DNA of 64,000 nucleotides from Rhizophagus sp. LPA8_4_AMF. Taxonomy: Eukaryota > Glomeromycota > Glomeromycetes > Glomerales > Glomeraceae. The stretch lies in contig JADRCO010000036.1 of the NCBI GenBank assembly GCA_021464525.1, positions 1 through 64,000 of the forward strand. Reading direction: 5' to 3'. The notes under the pieces are model-generated. The model was not told the origin of the DNA and made no database searches. It saw nothing but the letters and a program-made list of their open reading frames with translations. Of this stretch, positions 34,799-54,043 are shown piece after piece. The position numbers and the translations under genes were made by a program. The first letter of the stretch is position 1, and every line of letters begins with the position of its first letter.

Positions 34799-37695
34799 TT
34801 AAATATTAGTTAGAGTAACATTATCATTTTGCATATCATTTTCATAAATTTCTATGTTAGTAATAGGAACATTTTGAGTTATATGAATTTTCGAATTTTT
34901 CATATATTCTTTAAAAGTATTTAATGATTGCTATAAAATATTAACCAATTATAAAATTAAAAATTAAATTATTTAACTAATAATTAGTCAATCAAATTTA
35001 GTTAAGTAGATCCAAACCTGATAAGTATCCTTCATAGGGTCAAGTACATTTGACTTGATATTTATATTTTTAACCTTATCTAAATGTCCTGCTCTTTTTA
35101 ACATATTTTTAAAATATCTAACCTATTGAAATAAAAAAAATATATAAACCATATTTTATAAAGCAAATTTTTATCGTCAAACAATTTTTAGAACGCATAC
35201 CTCTTGTGTTTCTACAAGGCTATACGCTTCTCCATTACGCCCAGCACGTGCGGTTCTTCCAACACGGTGTACATACTTTTTCATGTAAACAGGAATATCA
35301 TAATTAATTACTGTATTCACTCTATCTAAATCTATACCTCGAGCTATCAAATCTGAGCATATTAATCTAACATAAAAAAGGAGACAGAATTAATTATAAT
35401 ATGTTGGAATTAACGAATAATATGTCGGGGTTAATTACAATATTTAATAAATCAATGCTATACTAACAAACGAATATCGCCACGTTTGAACTTATTTAAA
35501 ACATTTTTTCTTTCATCCTTTGATAAATCACTAGAATATTCTGCAGCAATTATCGATCCCGTAGGGATAGTACTTGTTATTGCATCCATAGTACTATTTT
35601 TTTGAATAGACTCTTTTAACTTTGAATCTTCAAATAAATGTATTAATTGAGCGAGCCTATGAGCAGAATCTACAGACTTAGTAAAACAAAGTGCAGATGA
35701 TATGTGAAGGTTGTAAAGAAGATATATAACCATAAGAGGTTTCATTGACGATGAGGTGATAATCATAAATTCCTATGAATCCAAAATAATAAGTTAAATA
35801 AATATAAAAATATTTCAAATTATTTAAAACTTACTTTCAATGTAGTTGGAAGTGTATATTTAATTTCGGCTTCATCTTTATCTAAAGATTGAATGGATAT
35901 ATATTGTGGGTTTACAAGTCGTAAACTTGCAATTTTGGCCGGGTTGTGTGTAAGGGTTGCTGAAAATAATAATTTTTGAATCTTTGATAATGATAAATAT
36001 AAAGAACATTAATAGTATTTTAATAAAGAACAATGTAAAAATAAATTCAACTTACTGCTGAAATTTTCGTTTCCGACATGTCCATTTTTGGAAAATTAAA
36101 GAAAGTTTCCATCGTTATAGATGATATTGCATCATCATTATTAAATGAAAATCTATTTATACACTTTTATGTTATTGTAATTATATTGATGATACACACA
36201 TCTAAACCAACTTAAGTACCAACCCTATGGAATCAAAGTTAATTGTCCCTCTCTTATCAGCTACATTGCTTATAAGACAGATAGCTTTAAGAGTATGATT
36301 TAACCAATCTTGATAACTTTGATTAAGTAGTCGATCAGCTTCATCAATAATCTAAAATTTGGTAGAAAGTAAATATATATAAGAAATAGCAAAATTTGTA
36401 TTAAATCCAAAAAAAAAAGCAACACACCAAAAATCGCAAGTGTTGCAAAGTAAAATTGGGCGACAGTGACAAATGCTCAATTAGTCTGCCAGGTGTAGCA
36501 ATTAAAATATCAACTTTACTTGTCCCTCCCATAAACCTATGACTTAGAATAAGTTAATTATACATTAAAATATAAAAATTACTACTCTACTGACTCACAA
36601 TTCTGGCGAACTGCCGATTATTTGTTCTTGTTCGTGAATAAATGACTGTTGACCAGTCATTACACCGATCTAAGTTCAAAATTGAAATTAAATTTAAATT
36701 ATTCAAATAAAATAGATAAATTAGAATAGAATGTAAATATTATTACTTTCAAAGACGTCCCTTTACAGAAAACATCAAAAGTTTCTTTAACTTGTGCCAC
36801 AAGGTCTCTTGTTGGAAGAACAACAAGTGCCCTTAAACGTGTTACTACGCGTTTTGAAAGGACCTTATAGTTTAAGATATATACATATTTTATATTAAAA
36901 CTTGTTGCCTGATTAAAGGTTTAAGAAAAATGCTTACTTCAATAATTGGAAGAACATAAGCGAGCGTTTTTCCACTTCCTGTTGGAGCAGAAACACATAT
37001 ATCACCAGGAGGCTTATGAATGTCTGATAAACTTCGATTGTGTACTAGCAAAGGAATAATTGCTGTCTGAACTGCAATTGACATGAGGTCGTCATTGTCA
37101 ATCAAGTTGAAATATAGAATTAATTTATAATTTCGTTTTAAATCAACTATTTATATGACTAACCTGCAAAGCATTCATGTATTCCTAATGTCTTGCATCG
37201 ATTTCTCAATCGATTAGATAGCCCGAGAGAAGGATCGTCAATTGAAAGCTTTGTTTCTGGATCTATGACAGTAGGATTTGCTAGCCAATCTGGTATTCCC
37301 AATAGCTTAATGGCAGCTGCCTCTTGAGGTGTCTGTATTGGTTTACCAAATGTTGGGAACGAATGCAGCACTTTAAATTCTTCAGGTTCATCATTTTGTC
37401 TTTGGTGTACTGAGTTTATTCCTTTGTCTTCTTCATTTACTTCAAATATTGAATCGAATTCAGATACAACTCTTTTATTTGTACTTATTTTACTCTTTTT
37501 CTTGTTTTTGGTGCTATTCTCATTACTTTCCTGAGTTTTAATTAGTTCAGGTTTCTTTTCAAAATTTTCCTCTTTTGCGATATATTTTCTCTTAAGTTTA
37601 AGTTTATCATTAATTCTAATTAAACGCTCTGTCGTTGAAGCAAGAGACAAGTTTTGCAAATCGGCATCAACCTCATATTTTTGAATTTGAAACAT
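34799..37695 (-). CDS. DBP6: ATP-dependent RNA helicase DBP6/DDX51 (DEAD box)
   Basis: Twelve minus-strand exons (37164-37695, 36938-37071, 36747-36863, 36599-36669, 36428-36536, 36224-36351, 36056-36152, 35835-35981, 35468-35772, 35201-35366, 35018-35122, 34799-34930) total 2043 nt and 680 residues. All helicase motifs are present: [19 protein letters not shown] (206-213), [24 protein letters not shown] (324-327), SAT (403-405), [14 protein letters not shown] and [10 protein letters not shown] (580-589). Phosphate contacts and the catalytic glutamate are intact. The FxVQ lead-in and APTGSGKT neighbourhood match DDX51/Dbp6, a nucleolar helicase for early 60S ribosome assembly. The N-terminal 130 residues are charged and disordered. 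The start is 132 bp from the divergent ATIC start. Confidence 0.93.
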
Positions 37696-37827
37696 CGTAC
37701 AATAAATTGGTTCAATTTTTTTGATCCCAAAAAAAATTTTTTTGATAATCAAAGTTTGATAATCATTTGTATAATTCCACATCAAAATTTGCTAATTGAA
37801 TCAATTTTTTTACGACGAAACTTTAGC

Positions 37828-40516
37828 ATGTCTCAACAAAAAATAGGTATGTTTTGTGATGATATAAAGGAAATAAATTCTTTTAATGGGCACACTGCAA
37901 ATAAGTGGCGCAGTAACTAAACTTCTTTACCGAAATTCTACCTTCTGCAAAGCAATCCTATCGGTTTACGACAAAACTGGTTTAATCGAACTTGCAAAAG
38001 AACTTAATGGCCTAAATATACGTCTTCTCGGCTCTGGCGGAACAGCTAAAAAAATCCGGGAGGCAGGTATTCCTATCTCGTACGTAGCTGACTACTCTTT
38101 CTTTTTGAATGATTTCTTGTATAAAAATTATATATCTCAGTTATTGTCAACTGCATGTAAATAAATATAATAGGGATGTATCGGAAATAACGAACGCTCC
38201 TGAAATATTAGGCGGACGTGTAAAAACTTTGCACCCAGCAGTTCATGGCGGTTCGTATTCTTTCATCACGTGATTATATAAATGTCTTTAATGATCATGG
38301 TTAAATTACATAGGTATTCTTGCTCGTAATATTCCGAGCGATGAAGCTGATCTTGTAAAACAAAATATCAATAAGATCGACATTGTTGTATGCAACCTCT
38401 ACCCTTTCAAAGAAACGATAGCGAAAGGAGGAATCAGTATTACAGAGGCTGTCGAAGAAATTGATATTGGTAAGATTTATTGTCCTCGATTATTATACAC
38501 TGAACATATAATATTCACATTAATTTGGTTTTATATTTATTTTTAAGGTGGTGTCACTTTGCTGAGAGCTGCGGCGAAAAACCATGATCGTGTTACAATT
38601 CTTTCTGATCCCAAAGATTATTCTAAATTCATAGCTGAATTAAAGAATGGAAGTATATCTGAAAACTCGCGTAATTGGTTCGCTTTGAAGGTACGTAACA
38701 ATTCATTATATATTATTATAAAATCATTAGCATTTAATTACATTAACGTAATATATAGGCTTTCGATCATACAGCTGATTATGATGAAGCAATATCCAAT
38801 TATTTCAGACAACAATATGCCAAGAACATTTCACAACTTACTTTGCGATATGGTACAAACCCACATCAAAAACCTGCTCAAGTTTTCGTAAAGGGTGGTC
38901 AACTTCCAATTCAAGGTTTAATTTACATTTTCTTAAAAATAGAATATTTGTGACATCATTATTAATTAAAAATGTTTTTAGTTCTCGCCGGATCACCTGG
39001 TTATATCAACCTTCTTGATGCACTTAACGGATGGCCTTTGGTCAAGGTTTCTTATGAACTTTCACGTTAAGCCTATTCAAAAATTTGTCACTTTAATTAT
39101 ATATGTTTTCGCTTTACACAAATATTAGGAATTGAAAACCGTCCTTAAACTTCCTGCTGCCGCATCATTTAAACACGTATCCCCTGCTGGAGCTGCAGTT
39201 GGAATCTCTTTGAGCGATATTGAGAAAAAAGTTTATTTTGTAGATGATATAAAAGAATTAACGCCCTTGGCCAATGCATATGCTCGTGCCCGAGGTATTT
39301 ATTTATTATATCTATGTACATAAGCTTAATTACAGTATCTTGTTTCACATGTTTCATATATTAATTAATAGGCGCAGATAGAATGTCTTCTTTTGGAGAT
39401 TGGATCGCTTTGAGTGATACTGTTGATGTTCCCACTGCAAAGATCATATCACGTGAGGTATTGTTTTTAGAAGTTAGATTTTATAAATTTATATATAAAC
39501 CGCTTAAAAGCGATTTATGTCATCGATAGGTATCTGATGGTATAATCGCGCCTGGCTACGAGATAGAAGCTCTTGAAATCTTGCGAAAGAAAAAAGGCGG
39601 TAAATACACTGTTCTTCAGGTTGTATTATATTAACTATATATTTAATAATATCGTGACGTAAAATTTAAATATGCTTGAAAATATATTATTAGATTGATC
39701 CTAATTACGAACCACCAGAATTGGAAACACGTCAAGTTTACGGATTATATCTACAACAAAAACGCAATAATGTTCAAATCGACGCGAATTTATTCAACAA
39801 TATTACAACAAAGAATAAAAATGTAAGCAATCTTTGATTTGATGAAGATTTTTATTTTATGTTTTTAACTGGTTTAAATGTTTAGCTTCCCGAGTCAGCA
39901 ATCACCGATTTAGTTGTTGCTACAATCTCTTTAAAGTATACACAATCTAATTCCATTTGCTATGCAAGAAATGGTATGGTAATTGGATTGGGCGCTGGAC
40001 AACAATCGCGTATTCATTGTACAAGGCTAGCAGGAGACAAGGCAGACAATTGGTGGTTACGTCATCACCCCAAGGTTTTGGCCTTTGATTTCAAGAAAGA
40101 AACAAAAAGAGCTGACAAAAGTAATGCAATCGACTTGTATATACTTGACAAAATTGGCGAGGTATATATGAATTTATAAACGTTAATTGACTTTCATTGA
40201 TTGCAATAATGATTTTATTGCATATTTAATTAACATGTAGGGTCCCGAGCGCGTTGCATGGGAATCACAGTTTAACACAATTCCCGAACCATTAACAAAG
40301 GAGGAACGTAACAAGCATTTAGCATCTTTGTCGGGTGTTTCCCTTTCGTCAGATGCTTTCTTTCCTTTCCCTGATAACATTCATAGAGCATATCAATCGG
40401 GTGTTTCTTTTATTGCTGCCCCAAGTGGATCAGTGCAAGATGATGTAGTTATTAAAGCAGCTGATGAATATGGAATTATTCTAATGCACACTAATTTAAG
40501 ATTGTTTCATCATTGA
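37828..40516 (+). CDS. ADE17: Bifunctional AICAR transformylase / IMP cyclohydrolase (ATIC)
   Basis: Thirteen exons (37828-37846, 37953-38079, 38174-38250, 38314-38469, 38548-38690, 38759-38915, 38982-39046, 39129-39294, 39372-39457, 39530-39619, 39694-39822, 39886-40161, 40241-40516) total 1767 nt and 588 residues, close to the 591-592 of yeast and human. The MGS-like cyclohydrolase domain (about 1-195) has [44 protein letters not shown] and [13 protein letters not shown]. The transformylase domain has [12 protein letters not shown] with catalytic Lys263-His264, [37 protein letters not shown] and the C-terminal HTNLRLFHH. It performs the last two steps of purine synthesis in the cytosol. The first exon carries only six codons; the longer frame that starts at 37886 lies in intron 1 and is not the N-terminus. 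Confidence 0.96.
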
Positions 40517-40969
40517 AAGTACCGCAAAGAAAATTCGACGTGTAAAAATAATTAAATTATTATATTTGATTAAAAGCTAAAATTTTGCCTAATTATTTTC
40601 TTATGATTCGAATAAAATAACTTCATAAAAGATAAAACGCGATTCCCTGCTCACGTGATATAACTGCTCGAGTGCTCGCTCGTTAACACGTCTTGCGGGG
40701 AAAAATATTTACATTTTGATCAAGTGTTAGTATAGTAAATGGTAATCTTTAGCAAATCGGAATCCCTGTGGCGAATTTGATCACTTTTTTACATTCATTA
40801 TTTTATTTGTGATACAACTAATATTCAATGTTGTGTAACTTTGTTTATAATCTTTATTATAAAAACTTATACTATCAACTTAACATTTTAGCCGAAATTC
40901 GTTACCATATCTGAGAATTTTCAACGAAAAAATAAATTCAAGTAAACGTTGACTTTTCTCAAAATAATT
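40517..40969 (+). promoter_or_regulatory. ATIC 3' end and INO80 promoter region
   Basis: About 450 bp between tandem genes. Around 40650-40700 it is less A/T-rich and holds tcacgtga and ctcgag palindromes, which could be bHLH-type sites. This is inference from motif only. Confidence 0.35.
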
Positions 40970-48029
<7,060 letters not shown>

Positions 48030-48397
48030 AATAATTTTCCTTTTTTAAAAAATTTTAATTTTACATTTTTTTTTTGCAGTCCTACTCATCGAAATTTACA
48101 CAATGGGCGGGATCACTTTTAATAATCGTTTGTTAAAACAATAAATGACAAATAATTAAAATAAATAAATAAATAATATGTAAATTTTTAGAAATCACTA
48201 TTACACTATTAATAAATCAAGCTAGAACAAAATATTTTATTTACTCAAATATTCGCGTGATTACATATATTTTTAATTCTAAAGTTTGATTGGCCGATTT
48301 ATGTTTTATGATAATCTAAAGAACGCGACTAACTCACTCCACCACTTGGTTTTTTTTCTTTTCATAACCGTTAAAGAAATTTTTAACATATCACAAA
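48030..48397. other. Intergenic, no gene seen
   Basis: A/T-rich spacer between the INO80 stop and the next small plus-strand gene. It holds the INO80 3' UTR (an aataaataaataaat stretch near 48160) and the promoter of the next gene. Nothing else is seen. Confidence 0.4.
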
Positions 48398-48880
48398 ATG
48401 AGTCAACAGTCTGCTATCGTACAAGTAGATTATAACTCACTCGATAATTCTACAAATTTTATTGAAATACAAGAAATGCACATCCGAAAATCCAAACGTT
48501 CTAGAGAAATCTTACCACCGAAGACTACACAGAAGTAAGTTAATTAAAAAGAAAAGGAGATATAATGTGTATTTGAAATTAATTATTCTTATTTTCTTTA
48601 AAAAAGTTTCGTTTCTCCGACAGATAGAAACTTGTCACCATGTACCAAGCTGTTGCAAGCAAAAAAAGAAAAAAATTGCAAAAAGTATATTTCCATAGCA
48701 ATTTTTTAACTCAACATAATTATTCAAAGTATTTTTTCATTTCTAACTAGATTAATGAATGATATTTTTAGTTTTAAACCAGTATTCCTTAGTAACATTT
48801 TCACTAGAGCTTTAAAAGAAGATCAAGAAAAACAGGCCAAAACTGAAGTTTCTAACATGGAATCATCCAAAGATATATGA
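48398..48880 (+). CDS. Small uncharacterised protein (100 residues)
   Basis: Three exons (48398-48534, 48628-48684, 48772-48880) total 303 nt with consistent phases. The protein starts MSQQSAIVQVDYNSLDN, has a basic middle (IRKSKRSREILPPK, then KAKKEK-like residues) and ends in a helical, charged tail. No known domain is recognised. Two AG acceptors six bases apart precede exon 2: the first would bring an immediate stop, the second gives the 100-residue form. Gene reality is supported by GT-AG splicing at both introns and by frame continuity only. Confidence 0.6.
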
Positions 48881-49099
48881 TGATTTATTCTTACATAACA
48901 ATAAGAACAAATCGTGATTTTACTAATTCGACATAGAATAAAAGATTGAAACATATTTTCTTCATGTTATATGTTCATTAGAGTGATTAAACATTTATCG
49001 TACATTTTTACTTTAGCTTTATTGTTAAAAAAGAAAATTTTATTACGAATAAAATTATATAACTTTAATATGAAATAAATGACACAATGGACCTTTTAT

Positions 49100-50427
49100 T
49101 CAGGAATTCTCAACTGAGTTGATATTACGGTCACATAATTCTGGCCAAGAACATTTACAAATTCTATCTGGGTTAACTGTACGTAATGTAAGCGAAATTC
49201 TTTGACCACGTTCCCTTACCTGTCCATTTTCTAATAAATCACTTTTTCGAGCCCTTTAAATATAAGAAAGAAAAAATACTTTATGTTAAAATAAAAACTT
49301 TGTAAGTTCCAATTTACATTCCTATACAAACTTTATAGCATGACTCCAAGCATATCTTGCATCATCTTTAAGAATCATTAAAGATCTTCTTGGTAAATCA
49401 ATATTTACTACTTTATCAGTTTTTAAATTCTTAAATTCCATTATAACAGGATTCTCTAAACTAAAAGCAATAACATTTGGACCAAAAGAAGAATGATGAT
49501 CCATATGAGGCGGAATTCCCGTGCCAACTGGATAAAGTTGTATTGTCAATTGTTCAAATTTAGGCATTGAAAGAAATAGCTTATTTAATTTTTCAAGGAA
49601 TGGATTCATATACGATGGAAGTTCTAAATCTGATAATTTTGTTCCAACTTCGTTTAAATCATAATTAAAAGAGTAACCATAATGCAACTAAAAATAAAAG
49701 AAATAAATTAAATTCGCATTGGTTTTTTTAAAAAAATCTAGGTCCCAGTTAATTAATAAATAAAACAAATACATACAACAATTCGATCTTGAACTGGAAT
49801 CCATGATTTCGTTGAATATACTTGTTGTAAAATTTTTTTTTCTTGTTCGACCGTAATAAATTCTTCTATTAATATTAGGCCTGGAATTTCAATTTTGTCT
49901 GAATTCTTGATTTGGTTTATAAAATTGTTATATGTTAAATTAACATATTCAATAAACATCATTTTTCCATCTAAATCATCGCATGGTTTCTCATTAAGTG
50001 ATTCCCTTGCACGAGATGCATCAGAAGGTGTATTAAATATAATAAAGGAATATGGCTGCAAAAATGGTAAATAATAATCAAACAAATCTAAATCTTAAAA
50101 TATAAATGATCGATCATATCAGTTTACCTTGCCATGAGTTAATTTTAGTCCAAGATAACCATTAAAAGACTTGAAAATATTAGATATCTTTTCTGTAGTT
50201 ACTCCTCCGATACCCCCAAAGCAAATGTTAGTTAAACATAAATACTGTGTAGGTTCCGAAGAAAAGATTTTTTTAAAAGGAGCTTTTTCAATTCTTTCTA
50301 TAACTTGTTGAGCTTGTAATTTTTTTAAGTGGACTTTTTTTAGTTTTCTTAATTCGTTACGTGATAATAATGAAGAATTATTATTTTCTCCATTTGATGA
50401 TGATGTAGATAAATCAATTTCAATCAT
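49100..50427 (-). CDS. ALKBH8-like RRM + AlkB 2-oxoglutarate/Fe(II) dioxygenase
   Basis: Four minus-strand exons (50128-50427, 49777-50055, 49332-49687, 49100-49253) total 1089 nt and 362 residues. An RRM (about 60-140) has YLCLTNICFGGI and PYSFIIFNT. The AlkB fold (about 150-340) has LHYGYSFNYDLN, the iron ligands HMD (H254, D256) and H309 in YAWSHAI, and the 2-oxoglutarate arginine in RGQRISLTLR (R330, R336). The tail ICKCSWPELCD matches the zinc-binding CxC region of ALKBH8. Animal ALKBH8 adds a methyltransferase domain and hydroxylates or methylates wobble uridines in tRNA; here the protein stops before such a domain. An in-frame ATG at 50484 could extend the N-terminus by 19 residues. 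Confidence 0.88.
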
Positions 50428-50606
50428 CGAATTTGTTGAAAAAAAAAAGATGAATAGATTTAGATTTTTCTTATCAAAATCCACTTACAAACCAAATTTA
50501 TTTATGTATAATGACAAATATTTGCATGTGATTTTTTATAGTAATATTATTATGAAAAAAAGTATATATATCTCGCGTTCATTAATTACTAAAAAACATA
50601 AAAACA

Positions 50607-52100
50607 ATGGCTTCACCAATTATTCCCATTACGTCCGTTACTCCTGCTACTCCTACTACAGCTGCTCCTGTAAAAACTGAAAAACGTAAGCTGGGAAATA
50701 TCTAGGTTATTTTTTTCTTTACACAAATAATCGAAGGTATTTAAAGAATAACTTATTTTGGTCGTCATTAGCTCTTCCGTTCTTATTTCATTTTACCGCT
50801 GGAGGTATAGCAGGAACAAGTGAAATTCTTGTTATGTGAGTATTAGTACTTTTTTTCTTAGACGCATAAGTATCATAAAATTTATAATTGAAAATTTTAT
50901 CTTTAATTATAGGTATCCACTTGATGGTAAGAAAATTACAAATTTCTCAATGATAACAAAACAATACTTGATTTATTTTCAATAAACACTTTAGTTATAA
51001 AGACAAGATTTCAGTTACAAGTTTCTGGTGCAGGAGGAGAAGCATATACTTCAATTATGGACTGTTTCAAAAAAATTGTTAAAAATGAAGGGTAACTTAT
51101 TATTATTATTATTATTATTATTATTTAATGACTATATTTAACTAAATATCTATTTTTGTTTGGCGGATCATTAGATTTAGTAGACTTTATAGAGGAATTC
51201 TTCCTCCAATCCTTGTTGAAGCACCAAAAAGAGCAATAAAATTTTCAGCTAATGAACAATATTCTACCTTATTTAAAAAAATTTATGGGAAAGACAAAAT
51301 GAATCAATCACTATCTATTCAAGCAGGTATTTCTGCTGGTTGTACTGAAGCTGTTGTTATCGTACCTTTTGAACTTGTTAAAATTCGTCTTCAAGACAAA
51401 GGGAATGTAAGTATAAGGTATGATAAATTATTCGATAAGATAAATTAAATTATTAATTTAATTTTTTGAAAATTAGGCAGGAAAATATAAAGGTACATTT
51501 GATACTATAGCAAAAATTATCAAACATGAAGGTCCTTTAGCTTTATATAATGGATTAGAAGCTACAGTATGGCGTCATGCTACGTGGAATGGTGGATATT
51601 TTGGTGTTATCTATTCTATTAGAAGATCATTACCAAAAGCAGAAGTTGGTATTCTTTTTTCTAAAAAAAAAAATCTGATATATATTTATATTAATTAATA
51701 AAGTTTTGATCTCTTTAGAATAAACACCAACAACTTAGAAATAATTTTATTGCAGGAGCAATTGGTGGCACAGTTGGTACAATACTAAATACGCCTTTTG
51801 ATGTAGTTAAAACTAGAATTCAAAATGATTCTGGTACTGTTAAAAAATATAATTGGACTTTACCTGCTGTTAAAACTGTCGCACAAGAAGAAGGGTAAAT
51901 AAATATAAACTAAAATATTTTTTTTAAGAATTTAAACGATTATTAATAATGATAATAAATTCATAAAAAAATTTTTTCATAGCTTTGGAGCTCTCTATAA
52001 AGGTTTCGTTCCCAAAGTACTTCGTCTTGGACCCGGAGGCGGTATTTTATTAGTGGTATTTGATCAAGTAACAAAATGGATGCAAAAATATTTGTTGTAA
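50607..52100 (+). CDS. ODC1: Mitochondrial 2-oxodicarboxylate carrier (SLC25A21/Odc type)
   Basis: Eight exons (50607-50685, 50772-50835, 50913-50926, 50995-51091, 51175-51406, 51477-51644, 51719-51894, 51983-52100) total 948 nt and 315 residues. All three carrier signatures are present: YPLDVIKTRFQLQ, VPFELVKIRLQDKG and TPFDVVKTRIQ. Each repeat also has an EG/NGL-type partner motif. RGILPPILVEAPKRAIKF and WNGGYFGVIYSIR are typical of Odc carriers, which exchange 2-oxoadipate and 2-oxoglutarate across the inner mitochondrial membrane for lysine metabolism. Exon 3 is a 14-nt microexon that encodes the first signature proline and aspartate. The start is 180 bp from the divergent ALKBH8-like gene. 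Confidence 0.93.
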
Positions 52101-52606
52101 AAAAACAATAATTTAAAACACAAATATTCCATAAATAGAATAAATAGAAATGATTTCATTTTATTTAGCTTTTTATACTTATTATACTATAAAAGAAGTT
52201 ATAAATATGTAATATATATAGCATGTATATTATAATCTCTACAAGATTATAACTTAATTTATAATTTATAATAAAATAAATCAATAATGAGTGTTAATTT
52301 TTAAGAATTGCCTAAACCAAAGAAATGCCACAATAAAGATATATTTTACGAATAAATTTAAAATATTTCAGCCTCATAACATTAACCCTTCATAACCTAA
52401 TAACAAAATGTTTAATTCTTTTGCCAATATATTTAATTTACTACTTGATATTATTAAACTATAATAATAAACACATTAATAAGATACTAACCTTAATTAA
52501 ACTAATATGAAAAATAGACATCCAGTAAATATACTCTTGGTCTTTTTTTTTTACAGAAAAAAAATGAATTTTTCTATTTTAAACCTGTCGATTACCAACA
52601 TTTCAT
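52101..52606. other. 3' spacer between convergent genes
   Basis: About 500 bp of A/T-rich DNA between the ends of the carrier and the cold-shock gene, presumably both 3' UTRs. No gene or RNA is seen. Confidence 0.45.
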
Positions 52607-54043
52607 TTAAGTTGTATTCGCGCTATTAACGGAACCATTATATTGAGAAAATATGGGCTGCGCCGCGTACGCGAGATTTTGCGGTTGTGATACAGAATTA
52701 TTACTCACATTAGGTGGTTGGCCGGTTGATGGATTACCATATGCTTGAGCAACAAAATTGGTAAATTGTTGTGTACCAAATGGTTGTTGAGATGCGAAAT
52801 GCGACATTTGTTGCTGAAAGTACGGAGTTTGCAAAGCATGATAAGCCTGGTTCATTCCCAACCGAGTTCCATATCCACCTTTTAAAAAAAACAAATAAAT
52901 AAATAAATAATGAATAAATAGATAAATTAATTAAAGAATATATTCTCACCAGTGTTATTATAAGTAGTACGATTTGTATCGACACTAAGGTAACTAAAGT
53001 TTGTTCCAATATAATTGTTGCTAAAATTATGTTGAATTTTAATTTTATATTTATAAAAGAAGTTTTTTTTTTAAACCAATTTTTAAGTGAAAAAGATGAC
53101 TCACTTGTTAATTCTTTTATTACTACCAGGAGCATTCGGATCTCCTTTAACTGAAATTCCATTTGGTCCACTAACATTAGCAGCTTGAAGACCTTTTGGA
53201 CCTTTGATCAAGTCAAATTCCACCTGTATAATATAATCAATATACACGTTAATATATACATAAAATAAATCTTTATGTTAAGTGTGTGTGTAAAATACAA
53301 TTATAATTGATAATAATTAATAATTATACACATACATCCTCTCCCTAGAAATATGAAACGAAATATAACAAAAAAAAAGAGACGAGAAAATATAGTAAAA
53401 TAGTATATTATATTAACGTTAGTAATAGAAAACGCGAAAATGCACTGAATAACTAGAATTTGCACTTATGGTACCTCAGCAAGGCTCTTAAAACCACCAT
53501 TGTTATGAATTGCAGTATGATGCACAAAAACTTGAATAAATTAAAATTCAATATATAAAATAAAAGAACAAATAAACAAAGTAATTACAGATTATAAAGT
53601 ATGTTCACATATATCAATAAATATAAAAAAAGAACTATTTGATTAAGAATTTTAAAATATGATATGCAGATTGGTACAACGTAAAAAACTCCAGACGTGT
53701 GCACAGGCCAACATTTTAATCGAGACACAAAAAAGTATATACTGTAATGATGAAGTCTGCGCCACATTTTAAGTAAAAAAATATCATTATTCCTTTATTT
53801 GGAATAAAAAAAAAAAATTCTCAAATTCAAAGATTTTCAAAGATTTTCTTGAACGTTAAAACATCAAAGCATGATAAAATGCATAAATAAAGTAATAATA
53901 AAAAATGATTTGAATAAAAATATAATCCCACCTTCTACTTTTTCGCTAATACCGAGATTATGAGGAATGATAAATCCGTATCCTTTCTGGCAGTTGAAGA
54001 ACTTGACTTTACCTTGCTTACGACCGTAAGGTATTGTGTTCAT
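52607..54043 (-). CDS. Cold-shock-domain RNA-binding protein
   Basis: Six minus-strand exons (53932-54043, 53475-53530, 53336-53344, 53105-53223, 52950-53020, 52607-52878) total 639 nt and 212 residues. The cold-shock domain (about 9-78) has GKVKFFNCQKGYGFI (RNP1-like), VFVHHTAIHNNGGFKSL (RNP2-like) and, after the junction, VEFDLIKGPKGLQAANV. Exon 3 is only 9 nt (GGA GAG GAT) and supplies Gly-Glu-Asp at the conserved LxEGexVeF turn. The C-terminal 110 residues are Asn, Gln and Tyr-rich and probably disordered. The likely role is binding of single-stranded RNA or DNA, as for Y-box proteins. An in-frame ATG at 54055 would add four residues. Confidence 0.92.

Noticed and set aside
37886-38164. 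Frame start at 37886 as the ATIC N-terminus
   Set aside because: Splicing 37846 to 37953 gives [16 protein letters not shown], which matches the family; the longer frame lies in intron 1 and runs past the exon-2 donor.
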